Shown in pieces: positions 1 to 9,136 of a stretch of 64,000 nt of DNA. Origin of the DNA: Mageeibacillus sp. UBA6980 (lineage in GTDB: Bacteria > Bacillota > Clostridia > Saccharofermentanales > Saccharofermentanaceae); assembly GCA_002450095.1 (NCBI GenBank), contig DJYK01000010.1, positions 1-64,000 of the forward strand, given 5' to 3'. The notes under the pieces were generated by a model. The model saw nothing but the letters and a program-made list of their open reading frames with translations, made no database searches and was not told the DNA's origin. The position numbers and the translations under genes are program-made. Position 1 is the first letter of the stretch, and the number at the start of each line of letters is the position of its first letter.

Positions 1-125
1 CAGTCACACTTTTGGTCACTGGGAGGGTATTGTAGTGCTCTGTAACTGTTTTGAGCAGGAAACAATTTGTTTTTGAACTAAGAGGTTGCCTCTCAGTGAA
101 CTTTCATCACTTTTGAGACAGCCCC
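1..125. repeat. MITE-like repeat, copy 1 (cut by window edge)
   Basis: This stretch matches 36616-36741 with about five substitutions and one single-base indel over 125 bases, in the same orientation. It ends in TTTTGAGACAGCCCC, which corresponds to the right terminal inverted repeat of the complete copy. The rest of the element lies outside the window. It sits about 20 bases past the dacF stop codon and carries no credible reading frame. The family was not identified. It could be a non-autonomous IS derivative. Confidence 0.8.
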
Positions 126-146
126 TTAATAAATATCAGTTTCTTA

Positions 147-1643
147 TCAGAATGTGGGTCCTTTGTACTTCCTTACGTCGGCCTTACGCCTTCTCGGACG
201 GCTGTATCTGATGCTCCTTGTTATGAGGATGATAACAAGTACTATTATGATCAGGACGAGCACTGCGATAAACACCGATACGCCGGGATTAAGTGATATG
301 AATCTGCCGACGCGTGTCTCGAAGAATCCCCCTAACCATGAATCATCGACCGGTTCATTTACGCTCGGTCCGTCCCCGGCATTACCGATGATTACCTCAC
401 CTGCTGTCTCTCCGGGTTCGTCCGACTGCTCGGGAGGAACTTCATCAACAGATTCAGTTTCAGAAGTAAGATCGGGAGCATCCCCCGGGGCTATGACCGT
501 ATCGAGCACCGGATATTCATCCGCTGTCCAGTTAAACCTCTGATAGTCTCCCAAAGTTCCGGGAACAACGGTTACGGGATCGGATTGCCAGCATGCATAA
601 TTGCCGTAGGCTACCGCAGATGTTACATAGCGCGTCTGATTAGACGCTTCCTCGTAGGGAATACCGCAGACTGCGATCATAAGCTCGTGACCGTTCTCGT
701 TGACGCTGTATGTAGTCATTCCGGTACCGGCAACGGATGTTGTACCTGTCTTGCCTCCGATAAAGGCTGCAATATGAGTATCTTCGCCTTCAGCGGTCTT
801 CGAGGTCATCCACGGATCCATAAGAATCTGATTGGTGTTTCTTACCGTTGACCACGCGTCCTCGGGATGACAGTTAGTGGACTGGAAGACATGCGTGGGA
901 GAACTGATAACCGTGTTGAAATCAGGATTACGCGTTCCGTTTGCCATGATAAGGCAAAGATCGTATGCCGTTGTGTAGTGATCGTCGCTGTGGTATCCGT
1001 GAGCATTCGAGAAGTGTGTTCCCGTGCAGCCGAGATTACGCGCACGTAAGGTCATAAGCTCGGCAAATGCCGATAAGGGATACTGCTGCACGATCTCTTC
1101 AGGCGACACCCCGAAGATATCGACAAAATACTGTGCATTGATGCCGTCAGGTCCCAAGGGGCCGTCAACGGGATAATCCTCGAAGAAGGCATTGATGACC
1201 GATTCGGCGATAACATTGGCGGCATCGTTACCCGAAGGGAGCATCAGTCCGTAATACAGTTCCGACACTTTGATCTCTTCGCCTACGCACAGATACATCA
1301 TCGTGGAATCGGATGCCACACTGTCGATCGCATTCTGCGATACTGTCACATAAGCATCCGAATCAAGATAATCAAGTCCTAACTGGAAGGTCATGATCTT
1401 CGTCATCGATGCGGGATATATCCTGTTATGCGACTGCTGTTCGAGAAGGATAGTATCGGCTGTAAAGTCATATACACAGTATGATGCACAGTTGATCTGA
1501 TCCAAAGGAGTGATCGTTATATCGGGCTGATTGACCGCAGCCGTTACTTCCGATCCTCCGATAAAAGGGAACAGCACACCCACCGCGATTATCATCGCGA
1601 TGAAAAGTGCCGTTATCCTTCTGACTTTAATTTGTTTATGCAT
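147..1643 (-). CDS. dacF: D-alanyl-D-alanine carboxypeptidase (DacF/PBP5 family)
   Basis: A serine DD-carboxypeptidase that would trim the terminal D-alanine from peptidoglycan stem peptides outside the membrane. The three penicillin-binding motifs are visible: SMTK (PASMTKIM), SGN (LPSGNDAAN) and KTG (GGKTGTT). An N-terminal hydrophobic stretch (ALFIAMIIAVGVLFPFIGG) is a signal peptide or anchor. A C-terminal hydrophobic segment (VSVFIAVLVLIIIVLVIILI) followed by a basic tail suggests a true transmembrane anchor instead of the amphipathic helix typical of PBP5. The start at 1643 was chosen over one 25 codons upstream because GAGG lies seven bases before it and it overlaps the gyrA stop by eight bases (ATGCATAA), implying translational coupling. 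Confidence 0.9.
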   Translation of the reverse strand: MHKQIKVRRITALFIAMIIAVGVLFPFIGGSEVTAAVNQPDITITPLDQINCASYCVYDFTADTILLEQQSHNRIYPASMTKIMTFQLGLDYLDSDAYVTVSQNAIDSVASDSTMMYLCVGEEIKVSELYYGLMLPSGNDAANVIAESVINAFFEDYPVDGPLGPDGINAQYFVDIFGVSPEEIVQQYPLSAFAELMTLRARNLGCTGTHFSNAHGYHSDDHYTTAYDLCLIMANGTRNPDFNTVISSPTHVFQSTNCHPEDAWSTVRNTNQILMDPWMTSKTAEGEDTHIAAFIGGKTGTTSVAGTGMTTYSVNENGHELMIAVCGIPYEEASNQTRYVTSAVAYGNYACWQSDPVTVVPGTLGDYQRFNWTADEYPVLDTVIAPGDAPDLTSETESVDEVPPEQSDEPGETAGEVIIGNAGDGPSVNEPVDDSWLGGFFETRVGRFISLNPGVSVFIAVLVLIIIVLVIILITRSIRYSRPRRRKADVRKYKGPTF

Positions 1644-4218
1644 CAGTATCCTCTGAGGAGTTTTCCGGAGAGGATTCACCCGACTCATCGGATGACACCT
1701 CTTCTTCAGGTTCTTCATGATCGGTAACCGTAAAATCGACTACGGAGGCGCCCTTCGATCTCATGAGCTTAACGCCTGATGTCGCACGCGACAATGTAGG
1801 TATCTCCGTTGTTGCCACGCGGATTATCATACCCGTATCGGTGATCATGAGAAGGTCGAGGCTGTCATCAACAAGAGTACAGCCTACAAGAGGTCCGGTC
1901 TTATCACTTACTCTGTATGTAATGAGACCCTTACCGCCTCTGTTCTGCTGACGGTATTCTTCAACGGAAGATCTCTTACCCATACCCTTCTCGGATATGA
2001 CGAGGAGTTCTCCGCCCTCCGTAACGGGAACCATGCCGACTACATTATCATCATCCGCAAGACTCATCGCACGTACGCCGGAGGAATTACGTCCGGTCTC
2101 TCTTACGTCATCGGTATTGAACCTGATAGCCTTACCTGACGAGGAAACTACGATGACTTCCTGTCCGGGAGCGGTCATGGCGATATCTACAACAGAATCA
2201 TCCTCTCTTAACTTGACCGCGATAAGACCATTCTTATTGATATTCTTATAACTCGACAGAGGAGTTCTCTTGATGACGCCCTTGCGGGTGACGATCGTAA
2301 GATTAATATCCTCCGAATCGAGATTGTCCGCAGGGATGATATTTCTGATACGCTCACCCTCCTGCAGACTCAGGAGATTGACAAGAGCAGTACCCTTGGC
2401 GCTTCTCGAAGCCGTCTCGGGAATCTTATATCCCTTGATCTTAAATACACGTCCGGTATTCGTGAAGCACAGAAGGAACTTATGTGTCGTCGTCGTAAGT
2501 ATCTTCTCGACATAGTCCTCCTCACGTCTTCCCTGACCGGATATACCGCGGCCGCCTCTGTGCTGACTCTTATAAACATCAACACGCTGACGCTTGATAT
2601 AGCCGTAATGAGTGAGCGTTACTACGATATTCTCTTCCTGGATCAGAGACTCGTCATCAACATCCTCGAACGAACCGTTGATGATCTCGGTGATCCTGGG
2701 CGTCGCAAACTTACGCTTGATCTCCAAGATCTCCGTCTTGATCGTCTCATGGAGAACACCCTTATCGCTTAAGATGAGCTTGTAACCTGCGATCGCTTCA
2801 TCAAGGGATTTGATCTCGGCTTCGAGCTTCTCCCTCTCGAGTCCGGTAAGTCTTCCGAGTCTCATATCGACGATATGCTGAGCCTGCTTATCGGAGAAAC
2901 CGAACCTCTCGCACATTCTGGTCTTCGCATCAGCCTCGGTCCTGCTCGATCTGATTATGTTGATGATCTCGTCGATGTGATCGATAGCGAGGAGCAATCC
3001 TTCATCGATATGTCTTTTACTCTGTGCCTGCTCGAGGTCGTACTCCGTCCTTCTTGTAACTACATTCTCCTGATGTTCGATGTAGTACTTGAGCGCATCA
3101 AAGAGTGTGATCGTCTTAGGCTCGAGCTTGCCCTCGGCATCGGGAACCAGAGCGATCATATTGGCACAGCATGCATCCTGCAGTGCGCAGTTCTTATAAA
3201 GCTGGTTGAGGACTACGTCGGGATTCGCTTCCTTCTTAACTTCGATAACTATACGGACCATCTCGTTACGGTCGGACTCATCACGAAGTCCGGAGATACC
3301 CTCTACCTTCTTCTCCTTAACGAGATCTGCCATTCTCTCAATGAGGCGGGCCTTATTTACGGCGAAAGGAAGGTCATGGATGATTATCCTCTGTCTTCCG
3401 CCGCTGTACTCTTCGATCTCGGCATGAGCCCTTACCATGATCCTTCCGCGGCCTGTGGCATATGCCTCACGGATACCGGCTGTACCGAGTATCGCACCGC
3501 CTGTAGGGAAGTCAGGACCCTTAACGACCGTAAGAAGCTCATCGAGCGTTACATCGGGGTTATCGAGCATCATTACAACGCCGTCTATTACTTCGCCCAT
3601 ATTGTGAGGCGGGATATTAGTCGCCATACCTACGGCGATACCTACGGAACCGTTAACGAGAAGATTCGGGAATCTCGAAGGCAATGCGACCGGCTCGAAT
3701 TCGTGCTCATCGAAGTTTGGTCTGAACTCTATGCCCTTCTTGATATCGGTCATCATCTCGAGCGCGACCTTGGCAAGTCTGGCCTCCGTATAACGGTAAG
3801 CAGCCGGCGGATCGCCGTCGATGGAACCGAAGTTACCGTGTCCGTCGACCAGAGGATGTCTTAACGAGAAATCCTGCGCGAGTCTTACGAGGGCATCATA
3901 AACGGATGCGTCGCCGTGAGGATGGAAACGTCCGAGAACATCACCGATCGTAGTAGCGCATTTACGGTAGGGCTTATCGGGTGTAAAACCCTGTGTATAC
4001 ATGGAATAAAGAATTCTTCTCTGAACGGGCTTAAGACCGTCTCTTACATCGGGGAGAGCACGATCGGAAATAACCGACATCGCGTAATCGATAAACGATT
4101 TCTTCATCTCCTGTTCAAGGTCTACGGGAACTATGGTGGTCTGTTCCGACCTGAAAGCCTGATCCATCTCGGCTTCCTGTTGCTTCCTCAGTTCCTTGGA
4201 CTTATCACTGTCTGCCAT
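1636..4218 (-). CDS. gyrA: DNA gyrase subunit A
   Basis: Breakage-reunion subunit of DNA gyrase, which introduces negative supercoils with GyrB. The N-terminal domain carries the catalytic tyrosine at about residue 143 (AAYRYTEARL). The C-terminal beta-pinwheel has a GyrA-box-like motif QHRGGRG, and an acidic tail follows. At about 860 residues it has normal length. The start at 4218 follows GGAGG by seven bases; an upstream start adding 14 residues has no such site. The quinolone-determining stretch reads HPHGDASVYDAL, with alanine where E. coli has Ser83. No gyrB is adjacent; rsmG lies upstream across a very AT-rich gap of about 110 bases that probably holds its own promoter (TATAAT at 4276-4281, poor -35). 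ParC cannot be wholly excluded, but the GyrA box favours GyrA. Confidence 0.93.
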   Translation of the reverse strand: MADSDKSKELRKQQEAEMDQAFRSEQTTIVPVDLEQEMKKSFIDYAMSVISDRALPDVRDGLKPVQRRILYSMYTQGFTPDKPYRKCATTIGDVLGRFHPHGDASVYDALVRLAQDFSLRHPLVDGHGNFGSIDGDPPAAYRYTEARLAKVALEMMTDIKKGIEFRPNFDEHEFEPVALPSRFPNLLVNGSVGIAVGMATNIPPHNMGEVIDGVVMMLDNPDVTLDELLTVVKGPDFPTGGAILGTAGIREAYATGRGRIMVRAHAEIEEYSGGRQRIIIHDLPFAVNKARLIERMADLVKEKKVEGISGLRDESDRNEMVRIVIEVKKEANPDVVLNQLYKNCALQDACCANMIALVPDAEGKLEPKTITLFDALKYYIEHQENVVTRRTEYDLEQAQSKRHIDEGLLLAIDHIDEIINIIRSSRTEADAKTRMCERFGFSDKQAQHIVDMRLGRLTGLEREKLEAEIKSLDEAIAGYKLILSDKGVLHETIKTEILEIKRKFATPRITEIINGSFEDVDDESLIQEENIVVTLTHYGYIKRQRVDVYKSQHRGGRGISGQGRREEDYVEKILTTTTHKFLLCFTNTGRVFKIKGYKIPETASRSAKGTALVNLLSLQEGERIRNIIPADNLDSEDINLTIVTRKGVIKRTPLSSYKNINKNGLIAVKLREDDSVVDIAMTAPGQEVIVVSSSGKAIRFNTDDVRETGRNSSGVRAMSLADDDNVVGMVPVTEGGELLVISEKGMGKRSSVEEYRQQNRGGKGLITYRVSDKTGPLVGCTLVDDSLDLLMITDTGMIIRVATTEIPTLSRATSGVKLMRSKGASVVDFTVTDHEEPEEEVSSDESGESSPENSSEDTDA

Positions 4219-4329
4219 TATCTGCCTCCGGGTGCGACAAAAAAGGTTTGCCGCGAACAAAAATCATACCCGAATATTATAACATATTTATTATAAATAT
4301 AATAATTATAATATATAAATAGAAGAAGA

Positions 4330-5067
4330 TCAGAGCGGGTTCTTCGAAGGCTTTCCCGCCTGTCTCGGATACCTCGAAGGAGTGGACTTGATCTTTCTTA
4401 CGGTAACTATAGATCTGTTCATATCCGTACCCGGGAGCATGAATCTGTCAGTCTTCTCTTTCTTTCCCCCGAGAACACCGATAGCATTTCCGGATACCTT
4501 CTCTTCTTCGTCAACATTCCCCTTCATGGCAAAGAATGCTCCCCCCTGCCTTACAAACGGCAGACAGTACTCGCATAATACTGGCAGATTGGCAACGGCT
4601 CTCGCACAGGAAATATCAAACTTCTCGCGTAAAGAGGGATCCTTGCCGGCATCCTCGGCTCTCCCGTGCACCGTTTTTACGTCGGTAAGCTTCAAAGACG
4701 CACTTACCTCATCCAGGAAATTCAAGCGCTTCCGGAGCGAATCCAGAAGCGTAAGGCGTATTTCGGGAAGAGCTATCTTAAGAACCATACCGGGAAATCC
4801 CGCACCTGTTCCGACATCGATGACGCTCAGATCTTTCCTTCCGGTTCTCTGCTGTTCCCTTACGATATAAGGAACAAGCGTCAGTGAATCGATAAAATGC
4901 TTTACCGCTATACCTTCATCATCGGTTATATTGGTAAGGTTCATTACCTCGTTGGTCTTAACAAGATAAGAGGCGTAAGCATTCAGAGCCTCAAGCATAC
5001 CTTCATTCAGAAGGATACCGTTGGCGTCGGAATACTCTTTTACCATGTTCTTGATAACGTCAGACAT
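4330..5067 (-). CDS. rsmG: 16S rRNA (guanine-N7)-methyltransferase RsmG
   Basis: Methylates N7 of G527 in 16S rRNA (E. coli numbering) using S-adenosylmethionine. The SAM-binding loop is seen as VIDVGTGAGFPGMVLKI, and the downstream GidB-family pattern (LLDSLRKRLNFLDEV, CARAVANLPVL) is intact. The 245-residue length is normal. The start at 5067 is preceded by AAAGGGGGAG and overlaps the mnmG stop by eight bases, so translation is probably coupled. Gene order mnmE-mnmG-rsmG is the standard Bacillota arrangement. Confidence 0.95.
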   Translation of the reverse strand: MSDVIKNMVKEYSDANGILLNEGMLEALNAYASYLVKTNEVMNLTNITDDEGIAVKHFIDSLTLVPYIVREQQRTGRKDLSVIDVGTGAGFPGMVLKIALPEIRLTLLDSLRKRLNFLDEVSASLKLTDVKTVHGRAEDAGKDPSLREKFDISCARAVANLPVLCEYCLPFVRQGGAFFAMKGNVDEEEKVSGNAIGVLGGKKEKTDRFMLPGTDMNRSIVTVRKIKSTPSRYPRQAGKPSKNPL

Positions 5068-7000
5068 CCGCTCCCCCTTTAACAGCCTCGAGATAGACCA
5101 AAAGCACCGATACATCGGCAGGAGAAACGCCCGAGATCCTCGATGCCTGTCCGACGTTGCCGGGCTTTATGTCGGCAAGCTTCTGACGAGCTTCAAGCCT
5201 CAATCCCGTGATCTTCGAATAATCCGTATCGGAAGGGATCGTCTTCTTCTCAAGCTTAGTAAACTTATTTATCTTTTCCTGCTCGAGTTTAAGATAACCC
5301 TCGTACTTTATATCGGTCTCGACTTCCTTTCTGATGTCTGCCGTAAGGCTCGGCCTTCCGGGATCGACGGGAGCGAGCGCATCGTAACTTACGGTCGGAC
5401 GCCTGATAAGATCTGCCAATGATATTCCGGACGAAGGGAGCACGGAATCCAACTCCTCGAGTATCTTCTTAAGTTCGGGAGTAGGTCCTACGAATGTCTT
5501 GGAGAGCCTCTCCTTCTCATTTCCTATCGCTTCGTATTTGGCTTTAAACTTCCCGTATCTTTCCTCGGATATGAGACCGACCTTATATCCTGTCGGAGTG
5601 AGCCTCATATCCGCATTATCGTATCTTAAGAAGAGCCTGTACTCGGCGCGGGACGTCATCATGCGGTAGGGCTCGTTCGTCCCCTTCGTGACGAGGTCAT
5701 CGATAAGAACTCCTATATAACCCTGCGAACGATCTATTATGACCGCTTCTTCGCCCTTAACGAATCTTCCGGCATTGATACCGGCGACGATCCCCTGACC
5801 TGCGGCTTCTTCATAGCCCGAAGAACCGTTGATCTGCCCCGCCGTGAAAAGACCCGAGACTATCTTCGACTCGAGCGATGCCTTTAAAGTTGTGGGCTCT
5901 ATAAGATCGTACTCTATGGCATATGCGGATCTTTGTATGACAGCGTTCTCCAATCCCGGCAGAGAATGGACCATCTTAACCTGAACATCCTCGGGCAGGG
6001 AAGTGGAAAAACCCTGAAGGTACATTTCCTTAGTATTTCTCCCCATAGGCTCAACAAAGATCTGATGCCTTGTCTTGTCCTTGAACTTAACGAACTTATC
6101 CTCGATTGAAGGACAGTACCTCGGACCCGTTCCCTTGATGACTCCGCTGTAAAGCGGTGATCTGTCCATATTATCGAAGATGACCTGTCTGGTCTCATCG
6201 GATGTCCATACCGAATAACAGGGTATCTGATCTTCGGGCACGGTCCTTCCGTCCATCTCATTCTCAAAAGAGAACGGCGGTACGTCGTGTTCGCCCTCCT
6301 GTATCTGCATGGCTTTGAAGTCAACGCTGTCGGCATTTACACGGACAGGCGTACCTGTCTTAAACCTCAATATCGGTATGCCGTATTCTTTAAGAGACCC
6401 GGACAAGCCTTCGGATCTCGGAAGCCCGTCGGGACCGGTCTGCATTATGACCTCTCCTCTTATCGTTCTCGACTCCATGTATGTACCGGAACAAATAACG
6501 ACAGCAGAAGCTTTATAGACCGCTTTGCTCTCGGTCATTACGCCGGTCACCTTATAACATCCGTCACCCTTATCCTCAGCCAGAAGAGCCGTAACATGAC
6601 CCTGTCTCAAATCGAGACCTTCGGTACCCTCGAGAAGAGCTTTCATGCAAACAGAATATCTGCTCCTGTCCATCTGGGCTCTCGGAGAATGAACCGCAGG
6701 ACCTTTTGTCCTGTTGAGCATCCTCATCTGGATGAGAGTTTCATCCGCGACCTTCCCCATAACGCCGCCCAAGGCATCTATCTCTCTTACGATCTGACCT
6801 TTGGCCGTGCCGCCTATGGAAGGATTGCACGGAAGATTTGCCAAAGAATCAAGGTGCAGGGTAAAAAGGATGGTCTTAAGTCCCATGGCGGCACAGGCGT
6901 GCGCCGCTTCGCAGCCCGCATGTCCCGCGCCTACAACGGCGACATCGTATTCGCCTGCAAAATATGAATGCTCTGTCTTTAACGCTTCACTTATATTCAT
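5060..7000 (-). CDS. mnmG: tRNA uridine-34 modification enzyme MnmG (GidA)
   Basis: FAD-dependent partner of MnmE that installs the carboxymethylaminomethyl group on wobble U34 of certain tRNAs. An N-terminal dinucleotide-binding motif is clear (VVGAGHAGCEAAHA), and the signature CNPSIGGTAKGQIVREIDALGG follows. Later family blocks such as MTSRAEYRLFLRYDNADMRL and a C-terminal helical region (YEGYLKLEQ) are present. The 646-residue length is slightly above the usual 620-630. The gene begins five bases after the mnmE stop, and its ribosome site lies inside the end of mnmE. Confidence 0.96.
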   Translation of the reverse strand: MNISEALKTEHSYFAGEYDVAVVGAGHAGCEAAHACAAMGLKTILFTLHLDSLANLPCNPSIGGTAKGQIVREIDALGGVMGKVADETLIQMRMLNRTKGPAVHSPRAQMDRSRYSVCMKALLEGTEGLDLRQGHVTALLAEDKGDGCYKVTGVMTESKAVYKASAVVICSGTYMESRTIRGEVIMQTGPDGLPRSEGLSGSLKEYGIPILRFKTGTPVRVNADSVDFKAMQIQEGEHDVPPFSFENEMDGRTVPEDQIPCYSVWTSDETRQVIFDNMDRSPLYSGVIKGTGPRYCPSIEDKFVKFKDKTRHQIFVEPMGRNTKEMYLQGFSTSLPEDVQVKMVHSLPGLENAVIQRSAYAIEYDLIEPTTLKASLESKIVSGLFTAGQINGSSGYEEAAGQGIVAGINAGRFVKGEEAVIIDRSQGYIGVLIDDLVTKGTNEPYRMMTSRAEYRLFLRYDNADMRLTPTGYKVGLISEERYGKFKAKYEAIGNEKERLSKTFVGPTPELKKILEELDSVLPSSGISLADLIRRPTVSYDALAPVDPGRPSLTADIRKEVETDIKYEGYLKLEQEKINKFTKLEKKTIPSDTDYSKITGLRLEARQKLADIKPGNVGQASRISGVSPADVSVLLVYLEAVKGGADV

Positions 7001-7005
7001 TTATG

Positions 7006-8406
7006 TCACTTACCTATACAAAACCTCGAGAAGATGGTCTCGACCAATTCATCCGAAACAACGCGTCCCGTTATCTGTCCGCTGTCGTCAAGAGCCGAAC
7101 GGATGACCTGGGAACAGATATCCACGCCGAGGCCGTTTCTCAATAATCCCGACGCCTCGGAAAGCTTTAAGGCTGCACTTCTTAACAGATCCGCATGTCT
7201 GGCGCTCAATACCGTAATATCGCTCGCGTTAAGTCCGCCCGCTCTCTCGTAAGCATCCTTAACGATCTGCTTTATCACATCAGTATTCTTATTCTGCCTG
7301 ACCGAGACTGAAGCGAATTCCGTTACGCCCGCCTTCGTAAGCATTTCTTTTATCTCATCTTTAGAAGGGTTCTCCCCTTCATCGGTCTTACTGAAGAGCA
7401 CACACACTTTCGCCGTATCGAGGTCTTTGACCGTCTCACGCACCTCATCAGAAGATGTATCGGGAGAAATAAGGTAAAGTATCAGATCGGCCTCGGAAGC
7501 GGCATTATAGGCAAGTTTTACGCCCATAGCCTCGATCTTATCGTCGGTCTTTCTAATACCCGCGGTATCTATGAATGTTACGGGTATCCCTTCGACTTCG
7601 GTGTTAAGTTCGAGCGTATCCCTCGTAGTGCCGGGAACTTCGGTAACGATGGCGCGGTCGAATCCCGCGAGGAAATTCAGAAGCGTACTCTTGCCGCTGT
7701 TCGGAAGCCCGGTTATCGCTATCTTCATACGCTCTGTCAGAAGACGACCTCTCCCGAAACTTCTCTCGAGGTTTTCAAAAGATTCTTTTACGCCCGTTAT
7801 GATACCTTCGATCTTTTCCGTGTTTTCCAAAGTGTCATCATGCTCCGGAAACTCGATCATCATCTCTATAGAGGATAAGGCTTCATAAAGCTTCTTCTCC
7901 TCCTCCGTAAGCCTGGCCCTGAGGCTTCCCATAAGCTGGGAATTCGAGGCCTCCAACGCCTTGGAGGAATCTGCGGCTATTACGTTCATCACGGCCTCTG
8001 CCTCCGTAAGGTCGAGCTTGCCGTTGATAAAAGCCGTCTTGGTAAATTCCCCGGGACGGGCCGGTCTTATCCCCGAGAGGTTCATAACACGCAAAATCTC
8101 CTGTCTGACGGCCTGACCGCCGTGACAGGAGATCTCTATCATATCATCACCGGTATAAGAGAAGGGTGCCTTATAACAAGTCACCACAACATCATCTATC
8201 GTATTTCCGGTATCAGGATCAATGAACCTCGCATATGCAGACTCGTATCCTTGAAGGGAATCGAGATCAACATGCGTTCTTCCTCCGGTTGTACGAAGGA
8301 TCCTGACAGCGCGGGATAATAAATGCGATACGCCTTCGCCCGATGCTCTTATAACCGCTATTCCGGAAATACCGGACGGGGTCGACAAAGCACAGAAAGG
8401 CTCCAT
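7006..8406 (-). CDS. mnmE: tRNA modification GTPase MnmE (TrmE)
   Basis: GTPase that works with MnmG on tRNA wobble uridine. An N-terminal folate-binding-like domain (about residues 1-120) is followed by a helical domain with an embedded G domain. G1 is GLPNSGKST, the G2 region TTRDTL, and G3 DTAGIR. The C-terminal CIGK motif, required for modification, ends the protein. The G4 element reads SKTD instead of the usual NKxD, which may alter guanine recognition. The 466-residue length is normal. It lies downstream of jag in the conserved operon. Confidence 0.95.
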   Translation of the reverse strand: MEPFCALSTPSGISGIAVIRASGEGVSHLLSRAVRILRTTGGRTHVDLDSLQGYESAYARFIDPDTGNTIDDVVVTCYKAPFSYTGDDMIEISCHGGQAVRQEILRVMNLSGIRPARPGEFTKTAFINGKLDLTEAEAVMNVIAADSSKALEASNSQLMGSLRARLTEEEKKLYEALSSIEMMIEFPEHDDTLENTEKIEGIITGVKESFENLERSFGRGRLLTERMKIAITGLPNSGKSTLLNFLAGFDRAIVTEVPGTTRDTLELNTEVEGIPVTFIDTAGIRKTDDKIEAMGVKLAYNAASEADLILYLISPDTSSDEVRETVKDLDTAKVCVLFSKTDEGENPSKDEIKEMLTKAGVTEFASVSVRQNKNTDVIKQIVKDAYERAGGLNASDITVLSARHADLLRSAALKLSEASGLLRNGLGVDICSQVIRSALDDSGQITGRVVSDELVETIFSRFCIGK

Positions 8407-8417
8407 CGCCTTAAGCC

Positions 8418-9113
8418 TTAAGCTTTCTCGGAATCAACCGGAGTAACGATTACATGCCTGTTGGCATCATCGCCTTCACTGTGAGTCGTAACTCCGTCAA
8501 CGCCCTGAAGATAAGAATGGACCATTCTCCTCTCGGCAGGGTTCATAGGCTCCATGGAAACAGGCTTGCCGTAACGGACCGCCTTGGATGCCGCACGGTC
8601 TGCGAGACCTTCGATGATCCTCTCCCTGTGCTTTCTGTATCCGCCTACATCGAGATGAACGTGAACTCTCTCCTCGCTGTGCTTGTTGGCGATGAGGTTT
8701 GTCATGTATGTGATAGCCTCGAGAGTCTCTCCGTGACGTCCTATGGCTGCACCGCAGTCTGCGCCGGATACGGAGATATAGATGGTGTCATCCTCTCTGT
8801 AGGAATCCATATTGCCGTGAATACCGATACCGGAGAGGACCTCTGCTACAAAAGAAACCGCTGCATCCTCTGCCTCGCTTACCGCGTCGCCTTCATAAGT
8901 CTCATCGTCGCCGTAGTAAACGACTTCCTCTTCGGCATTCTCTTCGACGTCGGCCGTGACTTTAACTTCAGCCTGCTTGCCGAGGCCCAAGAAACCGTCA
9001 TTCTCGCTCAACACTTCAACAACTGCCTTATCTTCGGTTACGCCGAGCTCCTCAAGCGCTGCGGCCTTTGCTTCTTCAACTGTCTTGCCTGTCTTAGTAA
9101 CTGACTTTTCCAT
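8418..9113 (-). CDS. jag: RNA-binding protein Jag (KhpB/EloR family)
   Basis: Jag-family RNA-binding protein associated with cell elongation and division control. The Jag-N domain is at the start (KTGKTVEEAKAAALEELGV), followed by an acidic linker. A KH domain contains GAAIGRHGETLEAITYMTN, and an R3H domain contains MNPAERRMVHSYL. It follows yidC as in most Bacillota. The start is uncertain: the ATG at 9113 lies 13 bases after AGGAGG, while a TTG at 9122 lies four bases after it and would add three residues. ATG was chosen because family members usually begin MEKSV. Confidence 0.92.
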   Translation of the reverse strand: MEKSVTKTGKTVEEAKAAALEELGVTEDKAVVEVLSENDGFLGLGKQAEVKVTADVEENAEEEVVYYGDDETYEGDAVSEAEDAAVSFVAEVLSGIGIHGNMDSYREDDTIYISVSGADCGAAIGRHGETLEAITYMTNLIANKHSEERVHVHLDVGGYRKHRERIIEGLADRAASKAVRYGKPVSMEPMNPAERRMVHSYLQGVDGVTTHSEGDDANRHVIVTPVDSEKA

Positions 9114-9136
9114 ATTACCCAAGTAGCCTCCTGCTA

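Noticed and set aside
2875..3864. Plus-strand open frame of 329 codons
   Set aside because: It is antisense to gyrA, whose protein motifs are unmistakable, and its translation matches no family and has no ribosome site.
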